Position numbers and translations under genes: made by a program. The notes below the pieces were generated by a model, which saw only the letters and a list, made by a program, of their open reading frames with translations, ran no database searches and was not told the DNA's origin. DNA of 64,000 bases from Symsagittifera roscoffensis (taxonomy: Eukaryota; Xenacoelomorpha; Acoela; Convolutidae). Below are positions 24,170-34,908 of the stretch, piece after piece (the first letter of the stretch is position 1; the number at the start of each line of letters is the position of its first letter). The stretch covers positions 19,043,639-19,107,638 of the forward strand of contig NC_087067.1 in assembly GCF_963678635.1 (NCBI RefSeq), in the 5' to 3' direction.

Positions 24170-25190
24170 TCAGCTAATTGAGAAAACTGCCTTAGATGTT
24201 AAAATTTTTAATTTTTCTGCTCATAATTTTTGGAATTGTTGTGTTTTCTTTAAGTTTCTTTGAAAGTTTTTTGAGAAATCTTTGATATCTTTGAATCTTT
24301 TTTGGCAAAGACTTCCCAAGATAGGCAAAATGATCTTCGAGATTTAGCTAAACTTTTTAGTTATATTTCAAAAATATCAAAACATTGGACGACCTTGCGA
24401 AAGCACAGCTTGAATCAATAAAGTTTATATTGCTTGTTAGCTATCTGAGTTGTTAGCTAGGTAAGAACGTACTTCCTGTTTTGCGGATTTTTTTTTCAAA
24501 GAAACCATCTGATAAACACCTATAATTTTTGTATTTTATTTAGGTTAAACTATCTATCTAGCTGGAGAACACTGTTTTCACCTGTTCAAGTTCTCACTAG
24601 ATTAGCAGAATATTCATGTCAAAATCCAAAATGTCAAATTTGAATATTTAACCAATTTTTCTTGAGAGTTTATACAGTACCTCAGCTGTTAACCATCAGA
24701 ATTACATACTAAAAAGACCGTGTCGAGCTAAGAAACGTTGGGTAGGTTGGTCATAATTTGCCAATCAGAAATTCCGTATTTATAAAGCAACAAAAAATTT
24801 TAGAAGATAGCAAATGTTCCAGATTAATAAAAATTAGTCGAAAGCAATCGTGCCGATGCGTGATGCGTGCATAATGGAAATACAGACACGAGCTGTTTAA
24901 GAAAAACCCACCGTTTTTTTGACGCAAAGCGACGATGCGCCATAAGATATCCCACTAGGTCATAATATTATGGTTTTTGGTACTTGTTCTTTGTTTTTCT
25001 GACTGTCAAAAACCCTGACGGATATTTTATACTGGGACTGGTTTTCTCTCTTGATTTGAGGATTTAGATGTTCTGAGGAAGTTTTTTATTCTTTTCAAAA
25101 TAATATTGATACTCAAAGCTCACAATTGAAGTCGTTTGTTCCTTTGTGATTATTTTTTGGAATGTTTTAGGGATTAGAAAACTTCCAATT
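24170..25190 (+). repeat. Dispersed intron repeat, copy A
   Basis: It shares long blocks with copies at 25210-25700 and 29480-30470, for example tttggaattgttgt, attgcttgttagctatctga, gaacgtacttc and caaagcgacgatgcgcc. There are no coding features; it could be a MITE or a relic of a larger element. Confidence 0.75.
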
Positions 25191-25209
25191 GGTCAATGTG
25201 AAATTTATT

Positions 25210-25700
25210 TATTGCAAACTGAGAAAGCTGCCTTAAATATTCAAATTTTTAATTTTTCTGTTCATAATTTTTGGAATTGTTGTATTTTCTTTAAAATTCT
25301 TTGAAAGCTCTTGAGAAAGAAACTTTTGATATATTCGAATCCTTTTTGGCAAAGAATTCCCAAAATAAGGAAAGTGATCGAGATTTAGTCAGAATTTTTA
25401 GTTATATTTCAGAAAAATCAAAACACTGGACAACCTTAGGAAAGCACAGCTTGAATCAATAAAGTTTTTATTGCTTGTTAGCTATCTGAGTTGTTAGCTA
25501 GGTAAGAACGTACTTCTTGTTTGGCGGATTTTTTTTTTCAAAGAAACCATCTGATAAAGACCTATAATTTTTGTATTTTATTTAGGTTAAACTATCTATC
25601 TAGCTGGAGAACACTGTTTTCACCTGTTCAAGTTCTCACTAGATTAGCAGATTATTCATATCAAAATCCAAAATGTCAAATTTGAATATTTAACTTTTCA
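25210..25700 (+). repeat. Dispersed intron repeat, copy B (truncated)
   Basis: A near copy of the first 500 bases of copy A, from gagaaagctgcctt to aatatttaac. It then diverges. Confidence 0.8.
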
Positions 25701-26024
25701 TCAGATTTTTTATTGGTGAGTACCCACGGAGCCGCATTCCCGGATAGCCAGCCCAAAAAAACTAAATACCTCCGGTTTTAGCTAAATTAAATAAGAAAAA
25801 TTATTAGTAAGCTGAATCTAATTTTGATAGGACAAGAAATACCTCAAGTCTTGCAGCTTGTTAACTAACAAGTCTCCGAAAACCTTTTAAAAAATTGATT
25901 AGCCAAAACGTTTTTTTTTTTTTTTCTAACTATTTTGATCCATGGGTAATAATCGATTTTCGTGGTCGAAAACAATGTCATGATAATCCACTGTAATTGC
26001 ACTTTGAGACCGCATCACATTTAG

Positions 26025-26267
26025 GCCACCGATCCCACCAACCCCCGCGCTTCTCTTCAATTACACTCCCCCAAGCCCCAACTCCCCTCCAAAATTACCT
26101 TCTTCTAGGGATGTAATAAGGAGGTGGGGGTAATGCGTGTAATGTGGAGAAAGTGGGAGGAGACAAAGGAAAATGGGACTAGTTCTGGGGTAAGTTGGGG
26201 AGGGGGTACCTCAAACATCTTTTGAGCTATCCCTTCGGGGGGGGGGGGGGTTGGTGGGATCGGTGGC
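26025..26267. mobile_element. 243-bp MITE with 22-bp terminal inverted repeats
   Basis: Ends gccaccgatcccaccaac and its complement gttggtgggatcggtggc, extended by C5/G-rich tracts. The interior is GC-rich, polypurine/polypyrimidine and non-coding. The superfamily is not clear; flanks ttta/ttaa may be a short target duplication. Confidence 0.7.
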
Positions 26268-26700
26268 TTAAAACACTATAGAACCGACAATACCCTATAA
26301 AAGTAAATAATGAAGAAATTTGTGTAGATTAGTGTTTGTCGGTTATATAGTGCGTTTGTAATATGTAATATGGTCAATAAAAATTCAACGGTGGATCAAC
26401 CGTACAACCTGACCCTCCGAAGTCGCCTACCATAGAATGCCCTCTCCGCAAGCATGTTTTAAATCTGCAAAAAAAATTCTGTATAAAATAAGCAATTGAT
26501 ACAAACGCGCAAATATGAATTACTTCTTACATTTTTATGCGATATTGCATTTGTAAGCTATTAATTACATAAATTAAGGCCTTAATTCAAATTTTTTTTC
26601 GGTAATACAGTTATTTTTGAACAAATCCAGGCTATAAAAAAGACATGATTTATCCCCATAAGTTAATTATATTATGGGGAGGACGAATTGTACAGATGGT

Positions 26701-26917
26701 CCTCAACGAGGCTCTTTTTCCTTCCCCCCCACCTCACATAAGTATAGACTTCATGGTGTAACGAGTGGTTTTACAAGGTTGAGTATGAAGACTAAATATG
26801 TTTGTCAGGGCCTAAATAGTCCGTATGCCAAATTTGATAACAATCCGACAATTTGAACAAAAAAATTACTCTAAAAAATTTGCAGGTGGGGGGAAAAGGA
26901 AAAAGAGCCCTCAACGG
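26701..26917. mobile_element. 217-bp MITE with about 30-bp inverted repeats
   Basis: The left arm is cctcaacgaggctctttttc and onward to acctca; the right arm is its imperfect complement ending gaaaaagagccctcaacgg. The arms could form a long hairpin. No ORF. Confidence 0.65.
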
Positions 26918-26953
26918 CTATCCGGGGAAACAAAAAAAACTTTCGGCTATAAG

Positions 26954-27375
26954 CAGGGGCGGATCTAGGATTTTCTCGAGGGGGGGGGCGGATTTTCAAA
27001 AAAAATTCCAAAATTTTGACGACCTTTTTTTAAGGTCGACCAAATTGATTTTTCGAGCTCTCCTATAGCACTGTTTTGCCCCTAGTTAGTCAAAAATTTC
27101 TGCGCCGCAGGCAAATTTTTGAAAAAACAGTCAAAAGCCGTTTTTGGGCATTTTTTGGAAATTTTACACAAAAAAAATTGCGTTTTTTTTGAAGCACGCT
27201 CCCCGTCAAAGTTAATATATATTGGCGCCAAAGGCGCCTTTGGAAAAATTTTAGGTCGGTCGGCCAAAAATGGATTTCTGAAGAAGTATCAAAGGGGGAC
27301 CCTTTGGGTCGGCAAGGGGTCGAATCCCCGAAGAAGGGGGCGTCCGCCCCCCTCCCCCCCCTAAATCCGCCCCTG
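26954..27375 (+). mobile_element. hAT-like MITE, intact copy
   Basis: Terminal inverted repeats caggggcggat.tagg and cctaaatccgcccctg, 422 bp. Flanks gctataag and gctatacg look like an 8-bp target duplication with one mismatch, as expected for hAT. The internal ggggtcgaatccccg resembles a Pol III box B. No transposase. Confidence 0.8.
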
Positions 27376-29480
27376 GCTATACGGGAACAATATTATTTTC
27401 AAGACTATTCGGTAACGATTTTGTTTTTCGCCCATCCGGGAAGGAATTTATTTTTTCTCGGCTATTTGGCGACTCAGCTCAGTGACATGCCAACTTCCGG
27501 GATAAGTTAACATCCTCCTCCCTGAACACGTTTAGGGGGAGGATATTAACTTGGTTCTAAGTGCTCTAAGAGGATGCTAGCTTGATCCGCCCTTTCTATT
27601 GCCGCAAAACGCACGTGGAAAATTAAACTGGACTAGTAATTATTCCAAACACAATTGAGTCAAATTTATTGATCCTAACTTTCTGTTACAAGACAAAAAT
27701 CAAGTTCTTCTTGTCATCAAAGAAGCTGGACAACTAAATTTTGAAAAAAGATTTCAAATGAACAATTTCTCGAGGGGGGGGGGGGGGGGGGGATTTTCTC
27801 GAGGGGGGGGGGGCGGATTTTTAAAAAATTTCCAAAATTTTGACGACCTTTTTTTTAGATCGACTAAATTGATTTTTCGAGCTCTCCTATAGCACTGTTT
27901 TGCCCCTAGTTAGTAAAAAATTTCTGCGTTGCAGGCAAATTTTTTAAAAAAACAGTAAAAAAAAAGCCGTTTTTGGACATTTTTTAGAACATTTACGCAA
28001 AAAAAATTGCGTTTTATTTTGAAGCACGCTCCCCGTCAAAGTTAGTATATATTGGCGCCAAAGGCGCCTTTGGAAAAATTTTAGGGTCGGTCGGCCAAAA
28101 AAGGATTTCTGAAAAAGTATCAAAGGGGGACCCTTTGGGTCGCAAGGGGTCGAATCCGCGAAGAAGGGGGCGTCCGCGCCCCTCCCCCCCCCCCCTAAAT
28201 CCGCCCCTGGCTATACGGGAACAATAATTTTTTCAAGACTATTCGGTAACGATTTTGTTTTTCGCCCATCCGGGAAGGAATTTATTTTTTCTCGGCTATT
28301 TGGCCAATCAGCTCAGTGACATGCCACCTTCCGGGCTAAGTTAACATCCTCCTCCCTGAACACGTTTAAGGGGAGGATATTAACTTGGTTCTAAGTGCTC
28401 TAAGAGGATGCTAGCTTGATCCGCCCTTTCTATTGCCGCAAAACGCACGTGGAAAATTAAACTGGACTAGTAATAATTCCAAACACAATTGAGTCAAATT
28501 TATTGATCCTAACTTTCTGTTACCAGACAAAAATCAAGTTCTTCTTGTCATCAAAGAAGCTGGACAACTAAATTTTGAAAAAAGATTTCAAATGAACAAT
28601 TTCTCGAGGGGGGGGGGAGATTTTCTCGAGGGGGGGGGGCGGGTTTTCAAAAAAACTTCCAAAATTTTGACGACTTTTTTTTAGGTCGACTAAATTGATT
28701 TTTCGAGCTCTCCTATAGCACTGTTTTGCCTCTTGTTAGTCAAAAATTTCTGCGCCGCAGGCAAATTTTTGAAAAAACAGTCAAAAAGCCGTTTTTGGAC
28801 ATTTTTTGGAACATTTACACAAAAAAAATTGCGTTTTTTTTGAAGCACGCTCCCCGTCAAAGTTAGTATACATTGGCGCCAAAGGCGCCTTTGGAAAAAT
28901 TTTAGGGTCGGTCGGCCAAAAATGGATTTCTGAAAAAGTATCAATGGGGGACCCTTTGGGTCGGCAAGTGGTCGAATCTCCGAAGAAGGGGGCGTCCACC
29001 CCCCTCCCCCCCCCCCTAAATCCGCCCCTGGCTATACGGGAACAATATTATTTTCAAGACTATTCGGTAACGGTTTTGTATATTATTATTTTCAAGACAA
29101 TATATTATTTTCAAGACTATTCGGTAACGATTTTGTTTTTTGCCCATCCGGGAAGGAATATATTTTTTCTCGGCTATTTGGCGAATCAGCTCAGTGACAT
29201 GCCACCTTCCGGGCCAAGTTAACATCCTCCTCCCTGAACACGTTTAGGGGGAGGATATTAACTTAATTCTAAGTGATCTAAGAGGATGCTAGCTTGATCC
29301 GCCCTTTCTATTGCCGCAAAACGCACGTGGAAAATTAAACTGGACTAGTAATTATTCCAAACACAATTGAGTCAAATTTATTGATCCTAACTTTCTGTTA
29401 CCGGACAAAAATCAAGTTCTTCTTGTCATCAAAGAAGCTGGACAACTAAATTTTGAAAAAAGATTTCAAATGAACAATAT
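26954..29480 (+). repeat. Three tandem units of about 830 bp (MITE plus flank)
   Basis: Each unit holds the hAT-like MITE and about 400 bp of the same flank (gctatacgggaacaat ... tcaaatgaacaat). Units start near 26954, 27769 and 28601. In units 2 and 3 the MITE lacks its 5' inverted repeat and starts in a G-run, so these arose by tandem duplication through G-rich tracts rather than by new insertions. Unit 3 carries a small internal duplication near 29080. Confidence 0.85.
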
Positions 29481-30470
29481 TTTTTGTAAATTATTGAAAA
29501 CTCTTTGATTTCCTCGAATGTTTTTTTGGCAAAAAAATTCCCAAAATCACCCAAATGATATTCGAGATTTAGCCAAAATTTTTAGTTATTTTTCAAAATT
29601 GCCAAAACATTGGCTGCTCCTGTGAAATCACAACTTGATTAAACTTGTTTTTATTGCTAATGCTACCTCAGTCTTTGGCTAGGCAAGGACGTCCTTCTTG
29701 TTTTGTGGAAATTTGCTTTTTCAAAAACCATTTGTTAAAAATCTATAAACTCTAGTTAATGTTGGGTTAAACTATTTATCTAATAGCAGAACACGTTTTT
29801 GAAGTTTTTCAATAGATTAACAGAATGTAACTTTCAAAAATGCAAGGTTGAAAATTCAAAAGTTTTTTTTTGAAGCTATACAATACTTCAGATGATAACG
29901 ATCAGCTTTACGTACTAAAAAGAACGTGCTATGGCAAGAGGGACTGGGTAGATTGGGCATTCTAAGCTAATTAAAAACTCCTTTCATAAAGCAACAAAAT
30001 TTAGGAAGATAGCCAATGTCCTAGATTAATGAAAATTAGTCGAAAGCAACCCTGTCGATACGTTTTGCGTGCATACTGGAAAACCAGACACAAACCGTTT
30101 GTAAAATAACTAGAGTTTTTTGACGCAAAGTGAAGATGCACCCTAAGAGCTCCCACTAGCTGGTATTATTAGAATTTTTGTGACGTGTTCCTCATTTTTC
30201 TGAGTTTCGAAGAACGTGACGCATTTTCTGCGCTGGAACTGGTTTTCTTTTTTCGGACTTGGTTGGACTTTTTGATAGGCTGTTTTGAAGAAGTTTTTAT
30301 TCTTTTTGAAAGCTATTGTTACTAAGCGCTCAAGACTGATAAATTTTGTATCATCTATGAATATATATTCAAAGTTTTGGGGATTTGAAAACTTCCATTT
30401 GGTCAATGTGACAAAAAAATACTGCACGCTATTCATCACTTTTTCTCTTGCCGCATAATTTAAGCGGAAA
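29480..30470 (+). repeat. Dispersed intron repeat, copy C
   Basis: A diverged copy of the 24170 family: matching order of cccaaaatcacccaaatgat, ttagttatttttcaaaa, acgtccttcttgtttt and ttttttgacgcaaagtga blocks. Confidence 0.65.
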
Positions 30471-30809
30471 TTTGAGCTAACCAATCGAGCCAAACTAATT
30501 GGTCAAGATAACTTGAACAAAAAATCACATCACGTTTTTTGGCATGAAATGTTTCCGATAACTAAATTTTCAAAGATTTCTTTAATAATTTTAATTTCAC
30601 GCTTTTTAATCCCAGATCTAGTTGAATTACTTCAGAGGTAATGCTGATTCTCATGGCGGCAGCCTGCTTTGATGTAGTATTGACCGAACTGAGTTTTTTG
30701 CCTCATGAATTGACCGACATGGTCGAACAATGTCCAATTTTCCTCACAAATTATGACGATCGAACGAAGACTATAGCCACACAAAGTCGAATCATGGCTC
30801 GATGCATGA

Positions 30810-31180
30810 GTCAAAATGGGTGGATAGAGTCGAACAGGGTCAAATCAAGAGTCGAACAGGGTCGAATCATGAGTCGAACAGGGTCGATAGAGTCGAACAG
30901 GGTCGAATCATGAATCGAACAGGGTCCATGGGTCGAACCATGGGTTCAACAGGGTCGAACTATGGGTCGAACAAGGTCGAATCATAGGTTGAACAGGGTC
31001 GAATCATGGGTCGAATCGGATCGAATTATGGTTCGAGCGGGGTCAAGTCATCGGTCGAACGGGGTCGAATCATGGTTCTAACGGGGTCGAATCATGGCTC
31101 AAACAGGGTCGAGTCTTTGGTCGAACTAGGTCAAATCATTAGTTGAACGGGATCAATCATGAATCGCTTAGGGTCGAATG
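30810..31180 (+). repeat. Degenerate GTCGAA/GGGTCGAATCATG tandem tract
   Basis: About 20 imperfect repeats built on gtcgaacagg and gtcgaatcatg. A related tract (gtcgaacaaagtcgaacaat) lies at 32300-32480. Confidence 0.85.
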
Positions 31181-31544
31181 ATAACAGCTATTTTTTAAAA
31201 ATGAATTTTTGTCAGATTTTTGCTGCTGGCAAGAATGTAAGCAGATGCATATTGCTAAAACTAATCCAGTATAAATGTGATTGTAATATGCGATTTATTA
31301 GACCAGCATAGTTGCTGATCATATGCAAGACCGGCAGGATAAGACCTACACATAGTCCCAGTATCCAATAATTGCATTTATTTGCGGCTACGAAAAATCG
31401 CAACCAAAAAAATGCCGCAACCAAAAAGTCTGGACATGCCTAATTTGGTTCGCGAAAATCCGGTCATGCCTAAATTTGGTCGCAAAAGTCCTGATATGAG
31501 GCTGGGACCTCAACATAAACACTTTTTTTAAAAAAAAACATGCC

Positions 31545-31866
31545 TACACACATACAAACAAACACAGTTTCACACATATATACAAAAATACATACATGCT
31601 TACTTACATACTTACATGCATACATAAATACATACATAATAACATACATGCATACATACATACATACATACATACATACATACATAGATACATACATACA
31701 TACATACATACATACATACATACGTTCGTAGAAACGTACATACGCACATACATACATACATACATACATACATACATACATACATAGATACATACATACA
31801 TACATACACGCATACATACATACATATGTAGGTACATACATATATACATACATGCATACATACATA
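31545..31866 (+). repeat. CATA tetranucleotide microsatellite
   Basis: About 320 bp dominated by (cata)n with interruptions (cgttcgtagaaacg, tatgtaggtac). Long Met/Tyr/Cys or His/Thr translations here are repeat artefacts. Confidence 0.95.
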
Positions 31867-32299
31867 ATTTCTTTTTTTTAATGATTAAGCCCCAGATATT
31901 TCATTTCACTTTGTAACTCCTAAACTCATGTCTGATCGATGCTTTTAACAGTTTCTTTCGGGTGAGATGGTGGAAACAACGGCAATTTTGTCGAGGCGGT
32001 CGAAATATAGTTAGCTTCCGTCGAACACATTTTCCTTCGATCAAGTTGGGTCAAGTTGCTCAAAACATAGTAGGTTTCCATCGAGCACCGTCTTACACAA
32101 TTTTTCCTTTGGTCGAGTCGTTCGATACATAGCCGTTATTGGTCGACTTAAACCAATCACCTCAACCCACCGGGCTATAGGAATCTACAATTTTTGAGTT
32201 TGTGACTTTTTCTTTATGTTTTGCTGCTGTCCAGGCTAAGGTTTCCGACAATTGATTCGACAGAAACGGTCAAATGATGTCGTAGTTTCGTCGTAAATA

Positions 32300-32480
32300 A
32301 GTTGAACAAAGTAGAACACAGTCGAACAATGTCCTGTAGAGTCGAACAAAGTCGAACAATGTCCGATATAGTCCAACAAAGTGGTGCAAAAACGAACGAA
32401 TCCAAACAATGTCCGTTAAAGTCGAAAATAGACATAGTTCGATTCAAAAAGTCGAAAACGAACATCTTTCGGCTGAAAAA
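32300..32480 (+). repeat. Second GTCGAAC-type tract
   Basis: Imperfect repeats of gtcgaacaaagtcgaacaatgtcc, the same motif as 30810-31180 but a different longer unit, suggesting independent spread of the hexamer. Confidence 0.75.
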
Positions 32481-33613
32481 GTCATGAACTGATATTTTTC
32501 GACCGTTTCGTGCGAATCATGACTCGAGCACCTCAGTCCGGGTGTTGTGTCTGAAATGTCTGAAACTAAAAAAAAACGTTTCTCACACTTCATATATTTG
32601 AAGACTGGTTTTTCAAAAAATGAACTAGCCAATCAAACTTGAATTTTGAAAACTTCAAAGTAAACAAAAAAAGTAAAATTTAAAAAAAATAGAAGCAGAT
32701 CTAAGTGAAAAATTGCCATAGTAAACGAGTAGATCGGTTTATACGGATATGTGCTTGCGTGAAAAGTAATTTTTCACACTATTGCCTTTTTACCTTCAAA
32801 GTATTTCAAAATTTTGCCCTGAATTACTGCAATTTGTTATTTTCGTTTTTTTGAATAGCCACCTTGAAAACTTAGCACTTACACAAAAGTAGGCAAAATA
32901 GGGCACATTGAAAGTTTTATTCAACATGGAATCAATTTTTGTTAACGCAATTTTTGTTAACCGAAAAACTACTGAAATTGGGACACCTGTTGAAACTGCA
33001 ACCTATTTGCTTTTAATCATTCGAATTGAGTTGAGTAAGTTGCCTTCCAATTTTCAAAAGAAATTAAATTTGTATTCTATCAAAAGAATTGGAGTACTAA
33101 AATAATTAAAATCAAATAAAAATTAAACGACAAATATTTTTTCTTTGAAAACCAAATTGTTATTTTTCTGACAAAAAGTCAAATCAGTCTTCTTTTCACT
33201 GATCACAGTCTGTTCCGACTTATTTAATTTTTTATAAGCATCAGTTAACTCATCAAAATTCATGTGAAAACAAAATGTCCTAAGTCGAGTCATACATTTC
33301 CCTTGCTCTTAACATGAAAGATGCTAGTCCGAAAAAAGTAACCATAATAGTTTTTCAACATTACTTTGTTAAAAACAAAAAAAAACAGTGGCTGTGCATA
33401 TAGCAAAAATCGTTCAGACTGTTTTCTTGCAACAAAGTATTAAAATGGAAAAAATAATAATCATAATATTTCTTAGTTTGTGTTTTGGGAGCGAGGAAAA
33501 AGCATGGCGGCGCTAATAAATTTGTAGGAATTTGTCAAGTGGCCGGAAAAACGAATGGCGTTGAGTTTTCTGATCTAAACTGAATACAATTTAATCCTAC
33601 GCTTCTGTTTCAG

Positions 33614-33670
33614 TAATAACCGCCTTTCTTCTCAGCCACCAGAAGATCCTTATGACGAATACGAAAAAAC
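33614..33670 (+). CDS. EGF-repeat receptor, 57-nt cytoplasmic exon
   Basis: Exon between ctgtttcag and gtaagt. With two bases carried from 24044 it reads S-NNRLSSQPPEDPYDEYEK and passes two bases (ac) on. An alternative acceptor at 33636 would change the frame and is disfavoured. The product is polar and acidic with tyrosines (DPYDEY), consistent with a signalling tail just inside the membrane. Confidence 0.8.
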
Positions 33671-34321
33671 GTAAGTTCACATTTGCCTGTTGAAATAGCA
33701 TCCATGCTGAGCTAGAGAACTTAACCTGCTTCTGGATTGAAAGATTTTGTTATTTCCTGACAGTTGGCGTGATTTTTAGAGACCGCCTCATTGGTTTTAA
33801 ATACAGGTATTAGAATATGTAGCTACTTTGAAGCTGTTTTAGTTCAACAAATCCGAATGGAAAATTTTGAGTAGGCGGGGACTTATGATGGCTCAAGTAA
33901 AATTCAAAGATTTTGGGCCATGGTTTTTGAATCAAATTAAACCGCAATGTTTTGAGTAAACGTTTGTCCGAAGGTTTCGCATGAGTGGCAAACCTTGGGC
34001 GTTTCAGAAATGGTAGGAAATTTTGGTCAGTGTTTTTGTCACCAAAAAAAAACATAACAGACTTAATACTTTTGTAAAAATTTTGACTTTTTTGTAAGTG
34101 CTGGGGCTTCAAGCATTTAAAAAAAGTTTTGAGGCTGGATTAACTGGAAAAAAATGGATTTTGGAGATCAGTTGCAAATGTGAAATTTTTTCTATCGGTT
34201 ATCGGCAAAAGAGCGTCAAATTTATTTATTACAGTTTCTACGTTATATAGTACGTTATTACATATATGTTTTTTGTGGTTTCGTCTCTGTAGAGCTCTGA
34301 TTACTCACACTTCAAGTAGTA
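33671..34321. other. Intron, no feature seen
   Basis: First part of the last receptor intron; no exon or repeat recognised. G-rich runs begin near 34361 within the MITE. Confidence 0.5.
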
Positions 34322-34530
34322 TTGTATCGTGTCCCGGATCCTAAGGGCGGTCCTTCCTAAGGGGGGGGGGGTCCTCACGTAAAGCAAAATCCTAGGAAAG
34401 GGGTCCTTAATTTTTTGGAGGACCCCTATCCTAGGATTTTGTATATGAACGCAAGTTCCCACCCCTAAAGTAAAAGACCCCCTCCTTAGGATCTTGTTAA
34501 GCTGAGGTTAATAACCGCGACCCGATACAA
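34322..34530. mobile_element. 209-bp MITE, Tc1/mariner-like
   Basis: Inverted ends ttgtatcgtgtc and gacccgatacaa (one mismatch in twelve), flanked on both sides by TA, the target duplication of Tc1/mariner-type insertion. The interior has a second inverted pair built on cctaagg/ccttagg and aatcctagg. No ORF. Confidence 0.75.
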
Positions 34531-34908
34531 TAATTCCTTCTAATCCTTTTAAAGCGGTCCCTTTTCCCGCGATAATTAAAGTTAATCGTCCTAATTCCTG
34601 AACTTTTCTTTTTCGTCCTAGTTTCCTGTGGATATCATTTCCTGGCTTTCTTTCTTTTCATCAAAAATTTGTCATGCTATTAAAGTTTGTTATTGAAAAC
34701 GAGCCTAAGGATTTCACACATTTGTTTGAATTAACACTTGGTTTGCGTCAACTAGTTTATTTGCCTGAAGCTATTAATGTCAAAACAGTGATTGAGCTCA
34801 AAACGAGTATTTTATTAGTTGTAAATTTGGTAAAAACTAAAACATATGCAAGTCGAAGTATAAAAAGGACGAACAGTAAAAATCATCTGAAAATATATGT
34901 TTAAGAAA

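Larger units (their letters stand above)
24045..33613. other. Receptor intron filled with repeats
   Basis: No exon was found between the 24044 donor (gtgaga) and the acceptor at 33613. It contains a dispersed 0.5-1 kb repeat (three copies), two MITEs (26025 and 26701), a three-copy tandem block (26954-29480), GTCGAA tracts and a CATA microsatellite. The stretch 32480-33613 shows nothing recognisable. Confidence 0.6.

Noticed and set aside
30810-31180. CRISPR-like regular array
   Set aside because: Units are imperfect and contiguous with no unique spacers, and the genome is eukaryotic.
31470-31865. Long Met/Tyr/Cys-rich and His/Thr-rich translations
   Set aside because: Product of the CATA microsatellite read in several frames.
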